Shown one piece after another: positions 10,991-22,674 of a stretch of DNA of 64,000 bases (the first letter of the stretch is position 1; each line of letters begins with the position of its first letter). Position numbers and translations under genes: made by a program. Under the pieces are notes generated by a model, which ran no database searches, was not told the DNA's origin, and saw only the letters and a list, made by a program, of their open reading frames with translations. The DNA comes from Meles meles. Its lineage: Eukaryota; Chordata; Mammalia; Carnivora; Mustelidae. Location of the stretch: contig NC_060080.1 in NCBI RefSeq assembly GCF_922984935.1, positions 17,485,001 through 17,549,000 on the forward strand, read 5' to 3'.

Positions 10991-11600
10991 TGAGTCCCCA
11001 AAAATCATCCATAAACCTTTTGATTTACATAAATTTAGGTAGGTAAAATCTAGCTAAATTTATCATACTTATTGTGGTAAAGGAGGACACCATGACAAAG
11101 TCATAGTAGTGACTTAGAAGAAGGATCACAAGGAAGGACATTTAAGGATGATAGAGTCTGGGCTCAAATGAGAAAATAATTCTTCCAAGGTGCAGAACTA
11201 TTTAATTTTGAGAGAAGTTTGTGACATCATTGCGGTGGATTTTAAGAGACAACGATCTCGAAATGAGTCAAGATAAATAAACAGTTGTTTGATAAGTTGG
11301 TTGTTTATTCAGATGAGCAATCTAATATCTTGGGTGACCATTTGCCCAGATGAGCAAACTCTTTCCTCAGACCTGTTGGTGTGCAAGAAGTTCCTGAAGC
11401 AAATAGTGAAAATACTTATTGACTTATAGACTCATCTTCTTGGGCAAGAACTTCCTAGAATAAATCATGCAGACATGATGACACAGGTGGGCTCAGTTCT
11501 CAGTCATGATAATTAAGCTATGTGTACACACATGTCAGTATATATGTTTTGCATAATAACACTTGTTTGTTTTGTTAAATAGGCAATTCATCAAAAAATA
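10991..11600. other. No gene seen; unclassified
   Basis: Sequence starts TTGTTGAGTCCCC and contains an AATAAA at about 11276. It could be an old LTR, but no family is recognised. Remainder looks unique. Confidence 0.35.
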
Positions 11601-12310
11601 AAAACCAACAAACAAATGAACACTCATCTTCTTTAATCATCAATGAAAATTGTATGTTAATCAATATCAATTTAAATTTAAAAACTTAAAATTCTGATAC
11701 TGCCAAGATTTGACAAAGGAAACTTAAACTCTCACTCATTGGCAGGTGAGAGAGCAAAACAGTAAAACACTTGAGAGGGCAAGTTGTCAATCTCTGGATA
11801 TTGAGATATATAATCTGTAACTCAGCAATGCTGACTTTAAATATATGCCCAGGAGAAACTCTTGCACATACTTACCACAGAAAATATGCATGGAAATATC
11901 CATTGCAGCAGTGTACTTAGTTAAGGGAATGAATAATAAATTATCATGCATTCATACGATTCATACAGCAATAAAAACCAGTTAATGCATGTGAACACAA
12001 GTAGATCTCAAAAAAATAGATCTCAAAAACATAATACTGAGCAAAAAAATATATTCTGGAATAATATATACACTATGACAGCATTTATATACATTTTTTA
12101 AAATAATGTAAAGCAATGCTTTACTTACAGATATATAAGTGACAAAATACTAAAGGTATGAACAGGAAGGATGCACATCATATCGGGGATAGCGTTTCTC
12201 CCTTGGAAAAAAGAGATAAGATAATTTCATTGCAAAGGGGAACAAAGAGGGCTTTACCACCTTCCAAAATGTTATACAGTATACCTTTTATTTTAAAAAG
12301 GTAATCTGAG
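11601..12310 (+). mobile_element. Old L1M fragment, ORF2 3' part and UTR
   Basis: GCCAAGATTTGACAAAGGAA, AACTCTCACTCATTGGC, ATATGCCCAGGAGAAACTC, TTCATACAGCAATAAAAACC and CAAAAACATAATACTGAGC follow the usual L1 ORF2 order up to the 3' UTR. Badly decayed; no frame longer than 60 codons. Confidence 0.7.
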
Positions 12311-13195
12311 GGAGAAGCAATAAAATATTAGCATTTCTTTATTCTGGTTGGCTGGTATTTTTGTATTTGATATTTTATTACGTGTATTTTTCTATAGTTT
12401 TAGAACTTATCAGCTTTCATTAAGAGGAATGAAAGTGTTCATCGAGGTAGGAAAATAGTTCAGCACAAACTAAATAAAGCAGAATGTAGGGCAGCTAGTG
12501 TATTTTCCCCTGTTACTCCCTGACACTGGCAATCCCCAGACCAAAATCTTATACATTTGAGTATCTCCCCTAGTCTTCTAGTTAGTTTAAAATCACAGAG
12601 AAGCATATCCCTACTACACAAATGAAACTATTTTCCCATTAATAATCTATATGGGCATCTTTCTTCTCTCTTCCTCTTTGATGCCCAAATGCTTATATTT
12701 TTGTACTATAGATTTCTTGTTCTTTCAAAATTCCACTAAATCTTAAGAGATCCAAAGTAAGAGAATAAAATGGTCTTTTCTCAAATGTCTAAGTTTATCA
12801 AAGCACATATCCTAAATTATCTAACATGGTGGTAACTTCTAACCAAGAGGAGACATAACCAGGTCACTTTACCAGCCAAGGGAAATAAAAAAAATAGCAG
12901 GAGAGAGAATAAGAGAAAGAGAGAGAAAATGAGATAAAGATCTTATTTCAAGTATAAATGGGTCCCTTTTCCTCTAGCTCAAGATAATCTGACTCAACAT
13001 TGATTCAATTACATTGTGACTCCCTAGGATCCATCCTTCAAAAAATGTGCCAAACAGCTAACTTCATCCTTAGTTTGGAAGAAAGCAGAAGACTTTTGGA
13101 GTACTACTAGAGATCAAGAAATACTGATGAACATGTTTGCAGAGATGACATCATTGAGTGAAGAGAAAATGACAACTATTCACTGAGCTTCAGAA
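12311..13195. other. No gene seen
   Basis: Unique-looking AT-rich DNA with a purine tract at 12880-12940 (GAGAGAGAATAAGAGAAAGA-like). No recognisable protein frame. Confidence 0.5.
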
Positions 13196-13640
13196 TGATG
13201 GAGATGAGAGTTTAAAGTTAAGTCTGCAACTCAAGATACTGCCATTGGAGGCAACCATGGCTTGGGAGTCATAAGGATGCTGAGAGTTGTTTAAAGCATG
13301 GGAGGAGACGGGCTTACCCAGGAAAAATGCATCCACTGAAAAGAAAGTAAGAATGGAAAACAGCAAATTTTAACTTATCCAAAAAGGAAAAGAAGCCATT
13401 GAAAGAATAATAGAGGAGCAGCCAAAGCGTTTGAATGGGAATCAGTAGAGGATATGGGAAAACTCAAGAAATTAAAAATGCTTTTCTGTGTGGGATGTAA
13501 AGGTCAACAGTACTGAATGCCTTGAGGTATCGTATGATGAAAGTTGATCCTATTGCACTGAACATCTGAGAGGTCCAGGGTAAAAGTGAGAGCAGTGCCA
13601 AGGGAAATGGAGTAGTGGAAGCTCATTATAGCAGCATCTT
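13196..13640 (+). repeat. Probable ancient interspersed repeat, family not identified
   Basis: The run GGGAGTCATAAGGATGCTGA, GCATGGGAGGAGACGGGC, AAGGTCAACAGTACTGAATG and GATGAAAGTTGATCC recalls a mammal-wide repeat I have seen but cannot name. No open frame. Confidence 0.4.
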
Positions 13641-13895
13641 TGTGATACTCCAGAGTATTTAAAAGTAGTGCTCAATGTGAGACAGGACAAATATGAATTA
13701 AGTTAAACCTTGGCATCTTGCTGCTGAACTTTTTTGAAATCTGGATAACCCATTTTGTTGTAAAAATACTGTACACTTAATTCATTTAATCTATAATAAA
13801 TACATTTTAACATCTATTAATTTGTTTTAAAAAGTCAAAACGTAACTTTCTTTTGGAATTCATTATCATTTAAGTTTATTCTGATTTCATTTCTA
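13641..13895. other. No gene seen
   Basis: AT-rich unique-looking spacer before the minus-strand L1. Confidence 0.4.
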
Positions 13896-16115
13896 TGATG
13901 TATCCATTTTAGTGAGACATAATTAAAGTGTACAGTTCTGAGTTTGGATAAATGCATACTCCTAGCTTCTCTCCTGAAATCAGGATACAGAGCAGTTCAA
14001 TGGCCAAGAAAATTCTATAGGGTGTAGGCATCTCTTCCCTTTCTCTCTGTGCCTCACATGCACACTCACTGGTTTGCAGAATATCACATAAACAGTATCA
14101 TAGAATATGTGGTATATAGTGTACTATCCATTTAATATAGTTCATTTGAGATTTATCCTTCTTCTTGCAGTATTATTCATTTGTATGGATATACCACAGT
14201 GCATTCATCCATTTAACAATTGAAGAACAATGTGTGATAATCAACAGGTTAAGTTGATTATGAATAAAGCACCATAAACATATGTATGTGCATGTGAACA
14301 TAAGTTTTAATTTATCTTGGGTAAATAGTTGGGCATGGGATTATGGGTTGTATGGTTATTGTATATCAGGTGGGATTATCTTCCTGGACATTTTAATCAA
14401 TTGTAGTGATATTTCATTTTGGTTTAATATGCATTTCCTTACTGACAAATAATATTCAGTATTTGTATTCAGCATCTCATATTGCCATTTGTATTTTACC
14501 TTTGGTGGGGTGCCTATTCAAATACTTTGTCCATTATGTTTTATTGCATTCTTTCCCTTATTATTTTTATAACATCTAGATAGAAATCATTTAGCAGATG
14601 TGAGTTTGGCAAATATTTTTCCCATCAAAAACTGCCTTTTCATTTTGGTAATACTGTCTTTTGAAGAACAGAAATTTCATGTGTTTTAATTTTAAGCAAA
14701 GCCTGATATTGTGTTTTTTGTGTTATACATAAATGACTTGTGTCTAACCTAAGTTTACAAGGATTCTCTCTTTATATTCTTCTAGACATTCTATACTTGT
14801 AGGTATTACATGGAATGTATTTTGTGTTAATTTATGTATTTTGTGTGAGAGTGTCAGGATTCATTTTTTTGCTTATAGATGTCAAAGGTTTCTGAATCAT
14901 TTATGGAACACTGCTATCTCTACATTGAATAGCCTTCAATCAATCCCAAAAGCTAGTTGTTCATATATACATGTGGATCTGTTTCTGGTCTATTTATTCT
15001 ATATCAGTGATTTGTGTGTCTAACTTATCACCAATACCATACTATCAATAGTAAATATTAAAATTGGGGAGTGTGATTCCTTCAAAGGTTGTTTTTATTT
15101 TCAAAGTTGTTTTGAATACTCTTTGTTGCATATCCACATACAATGATTTCATTTTAATATTAGTTTGTCAATTCTTTCAAAATGTCCTACAGGGATTTTG
15201 ACAGGATTATATCAAATCTATATATTAGTTTGTGGAGAGTTGACACTTTAGCAATAGTAAATCTTCCAAACCACTAATAAAACATAATTACCTATATATA
15301 AATATTTCCTTGACATCTTTCATCAGTATTTTGTAGTTTTTGACATATAGAAATTGCACATATATTGATAGCTTCATATCCAACTTTTTCATGTGTTTGG
15401 TACTATTATAAACTTTTAAGTTTTAAACTGTTTATTGCTAATACATAGAATATAATTTGCTTTGATATTATTTTTGTAGTCAGAAAACTTGCTCAAGTCA
15501 GTAATTAATTCTAATAGATGTTATTTTTCTACTCAGAAAAACTTCTCAAGTCAGTCATTAATTCTAATAGCTTTTTTGTAGAATCCTCAAAATTTTCTAT
15601 ATAAACAATCATATCACCTATAAATAGAATTTCATTATTCCCTTTACAATCTGGATGCCCTTTATTTACTCTTCTTGTCTTTTTACACTGGCTAGGACAT
15701 CCAGCATGATGTTCATTAGGACTGGTGAGAGCAGACATATTTGGCTTTTTCTCTCTTAGGAGTAAAGCATTTGGTTTTGACTGTTAAGTGAGTGGTGGAT
15801 AAGGGGGTTTAAGTAAATTCCTTCATCAGGTTGAAGGAGTTTCTTTCTGTTTCTAGTTTGTTGAGAATTTTATTATAAGTAGATATTTTTCTGTTTCAAT
15901 TGCTTTTTCTGCATCTATTGAGAAGATCATATGAGTTTTCTTTTTAATTTGTTGAAATGGTAAATATCATTGATTGACTTTCAACTATTGCACCATCCTT
16001 GAATTAATGGAATAAGCTCCATTTGGTCATTGTATTGCGTTTATATATTGCTGGATTTGATTTGTTAATATTTTGTTGAGGATTTTTACTTGCATTTTCA
16101 TAAGGCATGCTAGTC

Positions 16116-16162
<47 letters not shown>

Positions 16163-16320
16163 TTTTTTTCTTTATAGTGCCTTTATTGATTTATGTTTTC
16201 AGGATGATACTGACCTCAAAAATCGAGTTAAGAAGTGTCCCCTGCCTTTCTATTTTCTGGAAATTGATGATTTAAGAGAAATTTATTGAGCTTTAAATAT
16301 CTAGGTAAATCCAGAGATTT
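13896..16320 (-). mobile_element. Old L1M, about 2.4 kb of ORF2, minus strand
   Basis: On the minus strand this is L1 ORF2 running 3'-ward to lower coordinates. Diagnostic plus-strand pieces are CAGTGCATTCATCCATTTAAC near 14200 (3' end of ORF2), CAAATACTTTGTCCATTATG near 14520, CTATATCAGTGATTTGTGTG near 15000, AATCTGGATGCCCTTTATTT near 15650 and GACATCCAGCATGATGTTC near 15693. Stops and indels break every frame. It contains a (TG)n expansion. Confidence 0.85.
16124..16160 (+). repeat. (TG)n microsatellite
   Basis: About 18 uninterrupted TG units, preceded by TATATA and followed by a T-run, inside the old minus-strand L1. Likely length-polymorphic. Confidence 0.97.
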
Positions 16321-16635
16321 ATAGTTATCCTGATTTCTTCCAAAAAATATTTCCAAACAAAACTGACTGCATATAAGAGATAATAAAATTAAAAACAAAA
16401 CTAATTATTTTAAAATTGAGAATGCAAAATAAGCTTCATATAAGTGTCCATATGTGTTCCACATAAATGCATGCCATTACTGCATACTGGGTATAGACAT
16501 ACTACAATACTGAGAAAATTCATAACACTAAATAAACAAACATAAAGGAAAACTAAAAAGCAATGTTGTATACTGACAGATTTGTCAAAAAGAGCTGAAG
16601 TCCTGGTGTCTGTTACTTCTTTTCAGCATAGATTT
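16321..16635. other. No gene seen
   Basis: AT-rich spacer; no repeat recognised. Confidence 0.4.
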
Positions 16636-16645
16636 AAAGTAAGTG

Positions 16646-16943
16646 GTAGACAAGTGGCATTTTTTTCACAAGTGGAATTTAAGAAACAAAACAAACAAGC
16701 AAAGGGGAAAAAGAGACAGAGATGCAAACCAAGAAAGAGACCCTTAACTACAGACACCAAACTAATGGCTACAAGTAGGAAGATGGGTGAGGGGTTGGGT
16801 TAAATAGGTGATGGGAATTAAGGAATTCACTTGATGTGATGAGGACAGGGTGATGTATGGGAGTGTTGAATCACTATATTGTACACCTGAAACTAATATA
16901 ACACTGTATGTTAACTAACTGGAATTAAAATAAATACTTGAAA
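16646..16943 (+). mobile_element. 5'-truncated carnivore L1, older 3' UTR type
   Basis: Contains CACAAGTGGAATTTAAGAAA, CCAAGAAAGAGACCCTTAAC, GGTGATGGGAATTAAGG, GAATCACTATATTGTACACC and the end GTTAACTAACTGGAATTAAA. A short duplication AAAGTAAGTG flanks it (16636-16645 and 16944-16953). This 3' UTR type differs from those at 9537 and 63562. Confidence 0.85.
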
Positions 16944-16953
16944 AAAGTAAGTG

Positions 16954-18704
16954 ATATATCATGCAAATTCACTCCATGATAACTGAGTTGTACAGATAAT
17001 ACCTACACACATGCATAATATTTTGCAGACATATGGTCAGTATCTTTTGGAGATAGATGGAGAAGGATATCCACATTTCAAAGACAAAACCAACAAATAA
17101 GTGATTAACAAAAATTCATTTGTGTGCTTTTATTACCCTAAATGCTATAAAGTTTCTAGTGTGTAAGTAATGGTTAATTATAGATTTAGGAGCATCATGT
17201 TCCTTGTTTGCTGCGGTTTCTTTCAAGTTGCAAACTCACTTGGAAGAAGCCTAGGAATGTTTAAAAAACATGAAAATATTATTCTTTAGGGAATACTTTT
17301 ACAGAAGTGATTTCATTTCTACTGTTACTTTTCCTACTGCTACTGTCAGTTTGTGATTATTGGTGACTTCTGTTGGATTGGTATGAGTCTGGCCCAACTA
17401 AAGCTAGTGAGTAGAGGACCAAAATGAGGAAAAGAAGGAATATGGCATAAAAGTGAAACTAGATTTCATAATTAGTTTTAAAACTTTACCAAACGTAAAA
17501 TATTCATGGTTTTGAAACATGAGTACAAATTTAATCAGTGTTTCTTTGACCTAGATATCTGGAAACCAAAAAATAGTTAATGATGTCTATAACTTAGCGA
17601 GATCAACAAGAATATTAATTTCAAAATGTATGCCTGTGTCTGCTAGGCCTAGCCCTACATGTAACATGTATTAAGTGCTTGATAAATGTTATTTCTTCCT
17701 GGAAGTAAATGTATGTAAAAAACTTTTGTCTGTGCATATTAGCTTCCATATTATTTCCAAGAAGAGCCTTCTTTTATACTTTTGTATATCAACTATAGAG
17801 AACTAACAATAAAAGCACATTGTTGTACACAGGGTAAGCCAGTTTAACTCACTTGGTTTCACATCAAAAGTTACCATTGTTCTTTCTTCTAGGAGTCTCA
17901 CATCCAATTTCTTGCTAATTTTCTTTTTATTTTTCTAATCTGATTAATACATTTCCATTTTTATTAAGTCTAATAGATAGCTGATCTAATTTGGAGCTTA
18001 TAAATTATACAGTTATAAGTGAATTGATTATAGCACATAACTCTAATAGACTGGCAATCTTTCCAGAGATTAGAAGTGCTGCTTAGTTCCCTTTCTATGG
18101 ATGATTAATTTTCAGTGGTTATCAACTCCCAAACTAAAAATTAAGCAATACATATTTGCTTTGTGGATGACCAGTTTTATTAAAGTAGTAGAGTTGATGC
18201 AATTAATTATCGATACCCTATGAAGAACAGCCAAAATTAAAATGGTTTTAAATAAGTACACAGGTATCTATTGTGGATGATAAAATTCACTTACTGTTGT
18301 AAAGAAATAGTGTCAGACAGTTCATGATTTATGCAACAATCTGGGAATCATGCACAAACTAACCCTAGATTTCTTGGGTTTTATATCTTTCAAGGAAAAT
18401 TGGTTTATATCAATAACCATTTAAAATAGAGTGACTTGAAAATGATAAATGCTTCACTTGTACAACAGAAATCTTTTCATCCCCATTCCAGCTCAGAGGC
18501 TGCTGTCTGTGGTGCTGACCAGTACTCAAAACAAGAGTCAATTGTTCACTGAAATCCAAAAATTCAGGTCTAATGCTTGCTTAAATGCCAACATAATGCA
18601 ATTAGTGCTTGGAGAACTAAGAGAGGGGTAGTTGGCCTTTCACTTTTGGTCACTGAAATTCTAAAAGCCAGAGATTCTAGGTTCCTGAACAGGGAAGCCA
18701 CATT
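16954..18704. other. Mostly repeat-free, AT-rich; L2-like scrap
   Basis: No gene. About 17635-17705 (CTAGGCCTAGCCCTACATGT…AGTGCTTGATAAATGTTAT) is a probable L2/MIR end. 17880-18450 is rich in TAATTA, ATTAAT and ATCGAT words and free of recognisable repeats, so it is a possible conserved non-coding element; nothing in the sequence alone proves that. Confidence 0.45.
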
Positions 18705-18719
18705 AGAACTGCAGGCTGG

Positions 18720-20340
18720 GGGGAAGGAAGCAAGATGGCGGGGGAATAGCAAAGGGAAATATCATTAGGTACCAGGATTTCAGCTAGATAGTTATCAAAC
18801 CATTCTGAACACATACAAACTCAACAGGAGATAGAAGAGAAGAAGAGCAGCAATTCTAGGAACAGAAAATCGACCTCTTTCTGGAAGGTAGGGCATGTGG
18901 AGAAGTAAATCCAATGCATCAGGAAGAGAGAACATGAGGGGACAGGTGAGCTCCCAGCAAGCAGTAGAGCAGCAGAGCACAAAATCAGAATTTTTAGAAG
19001 TCTGCTCCACTGAGGGACACCACTCCACAGGCTAAATGGGGGTGGAACCCTCATGGGACAGTGTGGTCTTAGGACCAGCAGGGTCACAGAAAGACCAAGG
19101 GTGTCTGAGTTGGCAGAGCTTCCAGATATCAGAGTAGGGAGGCCAGCTACAGATTCGGAGCTGAGAAGAGAGCTATCAGCTCCACGTTACCTAAAATCAT
19201 GATCCAAGGCACAGCTGGGTCACTGCTCTTTGAGCAGGGACCCTACAAGTGGCAGATCCAGAGAGATCCTCTCTGGAGGAGGAGTGGCACAAGAGTGCAT
19301 GGCAGGTATTTGCTGGGATTGGAGACTCCAAACGGAGCCATGCACCAGAGGTAGACATGCTGGGTCACAGACCAGTTGAGCACAGAGTACAGTGGGAGAC
19401 CAGGGAGATGGGAGGGATTGACTGCTTTTCTCTGAGGGCACAATGACAACTGGGCCCCAAGCTCTCAGTTCCTCTGGGGTGAGAGATTGAGAGGCTGCCA
19501 TTTTCATGCTCCAAAGCATGCACTTGTCCTCCAAAGCTGTATGGAAAGCTTTCAGGGAACAAAAGCACCCAGTGAGAACACAACCAGATTACTTAGCCTG
19601 GCCCTTGGCAAGGGTGGTGTAATTCCACGTTAGGCAGACATTTGAAAATCACTGTAACAGGCCACTCCCTCAGAAGATCAGCAAGAACATCCAGCTAAGA
19701 CCAAGTTTACTAGTCAAAGAGAACTGCAGAACTCCAGAGCTGGGGAAAGCAATGCAGAGAATTCATGTTTTTTTCTTCCCCCCATGATCCTTCAGTCTTA
19801 TAAAGATAAATTTTTTTAATTTTATTTTTTATATTCTATTTTTTAACTTTTCCTCTGTTTTTTAATGTTTAACTATTTTATCTTAACCATACTTTTTTTT
19901 TTAATCTTAAAATTTTCATTGCTATAGTGATATTTTATCCCTTCGTGTATTTAACCTCAATTTTGTACATATATAGGTTTTGTTCTTTAAAATTTTAGGA
20001 TACAAATTCTTCTAATAGATCAAAATACTCCTAAATCTAGCACATGGCTTTGTTCTAGTCTCCAACCTGATCACATTCTTTCTTTTTAATTTCTTTTTCC
20101 AAACAACTTATCAATTCCTTTTTTAGAATCTTTTTAAAATTTTCATCTTTACAGTCATATTGCATCCCTTCATCATATTTACCCTTATTTGTGTGTGTGT
20201 GTGTGTATATAGATATATATGTACATATATATATATCAGTTTTTCTTTCTTTAAAATTTTGGGAGGAATTTCTTCTAAGAAACCGGAATACACCCAAAAT
20301 CAAGTAGGTGTCTCTGTTCTATTCACCAGTCTATCATATA

Positions 20341-20394
<54 letters not shown>

Positions 20395-20560
20395 ACTTTT
20401 TTCCCCCTTTCTTACCCCAGATTCAGGTCTCTTCTGATTTGATTAGTGTATATTTTTATGAGGCCTTTGCCACTCTTTTATTATTTTATTCTCTCATTCA
20501 TATATATAAAGAGAAGACTGAAAAACTCACCACACACACAAAAAAAAGAACAAGAGTCAG
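18720..20560 (+). promoter_or_regulatory. L1 5' UTR with YY1-like motif
   Basis: Begins GGGGAAGGAAGCAAGATGGC immediately after the target duplication. The AAGATGGCG at 18732-18740 matches the YY1-type core found near the start of L1 5' UTRs, where it positions Pol II initiation (family knowledge). GC-moderate sequence to about 19780 gives way to T-rich and TA/TG-repeat DNA up to ORF1. Short frames on both strands at 18795-19583 are non-coding by appearance. Confidence 0.75.
20191..20395 (+). repeat. (TG)n, (TA)n and T-run cluster in L1 5' region
   Basis: (GT)n at 20191-20206, TA-rich to 20236, then (TA)n at about 20337-20380 and a T-run at 20381-20395. These lie in the pyrimidine-rich stretch before ORF1. 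Confidence 0.9.
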
Positions 20561-20633
20561 TACTGATGCTAAGTGGCTAGGAATGTAACGATGGCCAATG
20601 GCTAGGAACCCAATCAATACGGACATTGGTAAT

Positions 20634-21448
20634 ATGGCAGAACGAGAGCTCAGAATGATAATTATCAGGATGCTAGCTGGGCTTGGAAAAGGCATGGAAG
20701 ATATTAGAGAATCCCTTTCTGGAGAAATAAAATCCCTTTCTGGAGAAATAAAAGAACTAAAATCTAAAAAAAGTTGAAATCAAAAAAAGCTATTAATGTG
20801 GTGCAATAAAAAATGAAGACTCTTACTTCTAGGATAAATGAGGCAGGAGAGAGAATTAGTGGTATAGAAGAACAAATGATGGAGAATAAAGAAGCTGAGC
20901 AAAAGAGAGACAAACAACTACTGGACCACAGGGGGAGAATTCAAGAGATAAGTCATAGCATAGGACAAAACAATATTAGAATAATTGGGAGCCCAGAAGA
21001 AGAAGGAGAGGTGGGGCAGAAGGTATATTGGAGCAAATTATATCAGAGAATTTCCCTAATATAGCAAAGGGAACAAGCATCAAAATCCAGGAGGCACAGA
21101 GAAACCCCTCAAAATCAATAAAAACAGATCCAGACCCCATCATATAATATAGTAAAACTTACAAGTCTCAGTGACAAAGAGAAAATCCTGAATGCAGCTT
21201 GGGCCAAGTAGTCTGTAACTTAAGATGGTAAAAATATTATATTGGTAGCAGACTTATCCACAGAGATCTGGCAGGGCAGAAAGAACTGGCATGATATATT
21301 CAGAGCACAAAACAAGAAAAATATGCAGCCAAAAATACTATATCCAGTTAGGCTGTCACTGAAAATAGAAGGAGAGATAAAAAGCTTCCAGGACAAACAA
21401 AAATTGAAAGAATTTTCAAACACCAAACCAATCCTGCAGGAAATATGA
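20634..21448 (+). pseudogene. L1 ORF1 protein pseudogene
   Basis: Remnant of the L1 RNA-binding chaperone (ORF1p: N-terminal coiled coil, RRM, C-terminal domain; binds L1 RNA in the RNP). From the ATG at 20634 the N-terminal part is charged and helical. A later frame (20813-21064) reads LTSRINEAGERI and RDKQLLDHRGRIQEI, then NNIRIIGSPEEEGE at the RRM start. The frame resumes at 21242 and ends …ILQEI with TGA at 21446-21448, the usual C-terminus. Damage: a TGA and a frameshift between about 20770 and 20813, and a TAG at 21062-21064. A 21-bp unit is duplicated in tandem at 20712-20753. The true start may lie slightly upstream. Confidence 0.85.
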
Positions 21449-22469
21449 AAGGGGTCCTCTAAGCAAGAGAGGGCCTAAAAGTAGTAGACCAGAAAGAAAC
21501 AGAAAGAATATACAGTAACAGTTACCTTACAGGCAATACAATGACACTTAAGTCATATCTTTCAATAGTTACCCTGAATGTAAATGGGCTCAATGTCCCA
21601 ATCAAAAGATACAGGGTATCAGAATGGATTAAAAAAAAAAAAAAAGATGATCAATATGCTGTCTACAAGAAACTCATTTTAGACCCAAAGACACCTCCAG
21701 ATTTAAAGTGACAGGGTGGAAAACAATTTACCACACTAACAGACACCAAAAGAAAGATAGAGTAGCACTCTTTATCAGATAAATTAGATTTTAAGCCAAA
21801 GACTATAATAAGAGATGAGGAAGGACACTATATCATACTTAAGGGGTCTTTCCAACAAGAATATCTAATAATTTTAAGTATCTATGCTCCTAACATGTGA
21901 ATAGCCAATTATATAAACCCAATTAATAACAAAATCAAAGAAACACCTGACGATAATAGTAGGGGACTTTAACACCACCCTCATTGAAATGGACAGATCA
22001 TCCAAACAAAAGATCAACAAGGAAATAAAGGCTTTAAAAGACGCACTGGACCAGATGGATTCACAGATATATTAAGAACATTCCATCCCAAAGCAACAGA
22101 ATACACATTCTTCTCTAGTGCACATGCAGCAATCTCCAGGATAGATCACATCCTGGGTCACAAATCAGGTCTCAACCAGTCCAAAAAATTAGAGTCATTC
22201 CCTGCATGTTTTCAGACCATAATGCTCTGAAGCTAGAACTCAATTACAAGAAGAAAGTTGGAAAGAACTCAAATACATGGAGGCTAAAGAGCTTCCTACT
22301 AAAGAATGAATGGGTCAACAAGGAATTTAAGGAAGAATTTAAAAAATTCATGGAAACAAATGAAAATGAAAACACAACTATTGAAAATCTTTGGGACACA
22401 GCAAAGGCTGTCCTGAGAGGAAAGTAGGAAAGTATATAGCAATACAAGCAATTCTCAAGAAACAAGAAA

Positions 22470-22674
22470 TTCAGGTTCCTGGGTGGGTTAAAGCCTCTGC
22501 CTTCAGCTCAGGTCATGATCCCAGGGTCCTAGGATCAAGTCCCACATTGGGCTCTCTGCTTGGTAGGGAGCCTACTTCCCCCACTCTTTCCACCTGTCTC
22601 TCTGCCTACTTGTGATCTCTGTCTGTCAAATAAATAAATAAAATCTTTAAAAAAAAAAAAAAAGGAAAGAAAGA
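22470..22674 (+). mobile_element. Can-SINE (SINEC) inside L1 ORF2
   Basis: SINE with a shortened head (the GGGTGGCTCAGT part is contracted to GGGTGGGTTAAAGCC). Flanks AAGAAACAAGAAA (22457-22469) and AAGAAATAAGAAA (22675-22687) are a 13-bp target duplication with one mismatch. L1 sequence continues on both sides, so the SINE is younger than the L1. Confidence 0.93.

Noticed and set aside
20160..20588. 142-codon frame with YIYIYIY repeats
   Set aside because: Translation of TA/TG microsatellites and a T-run in the L1 5' region.
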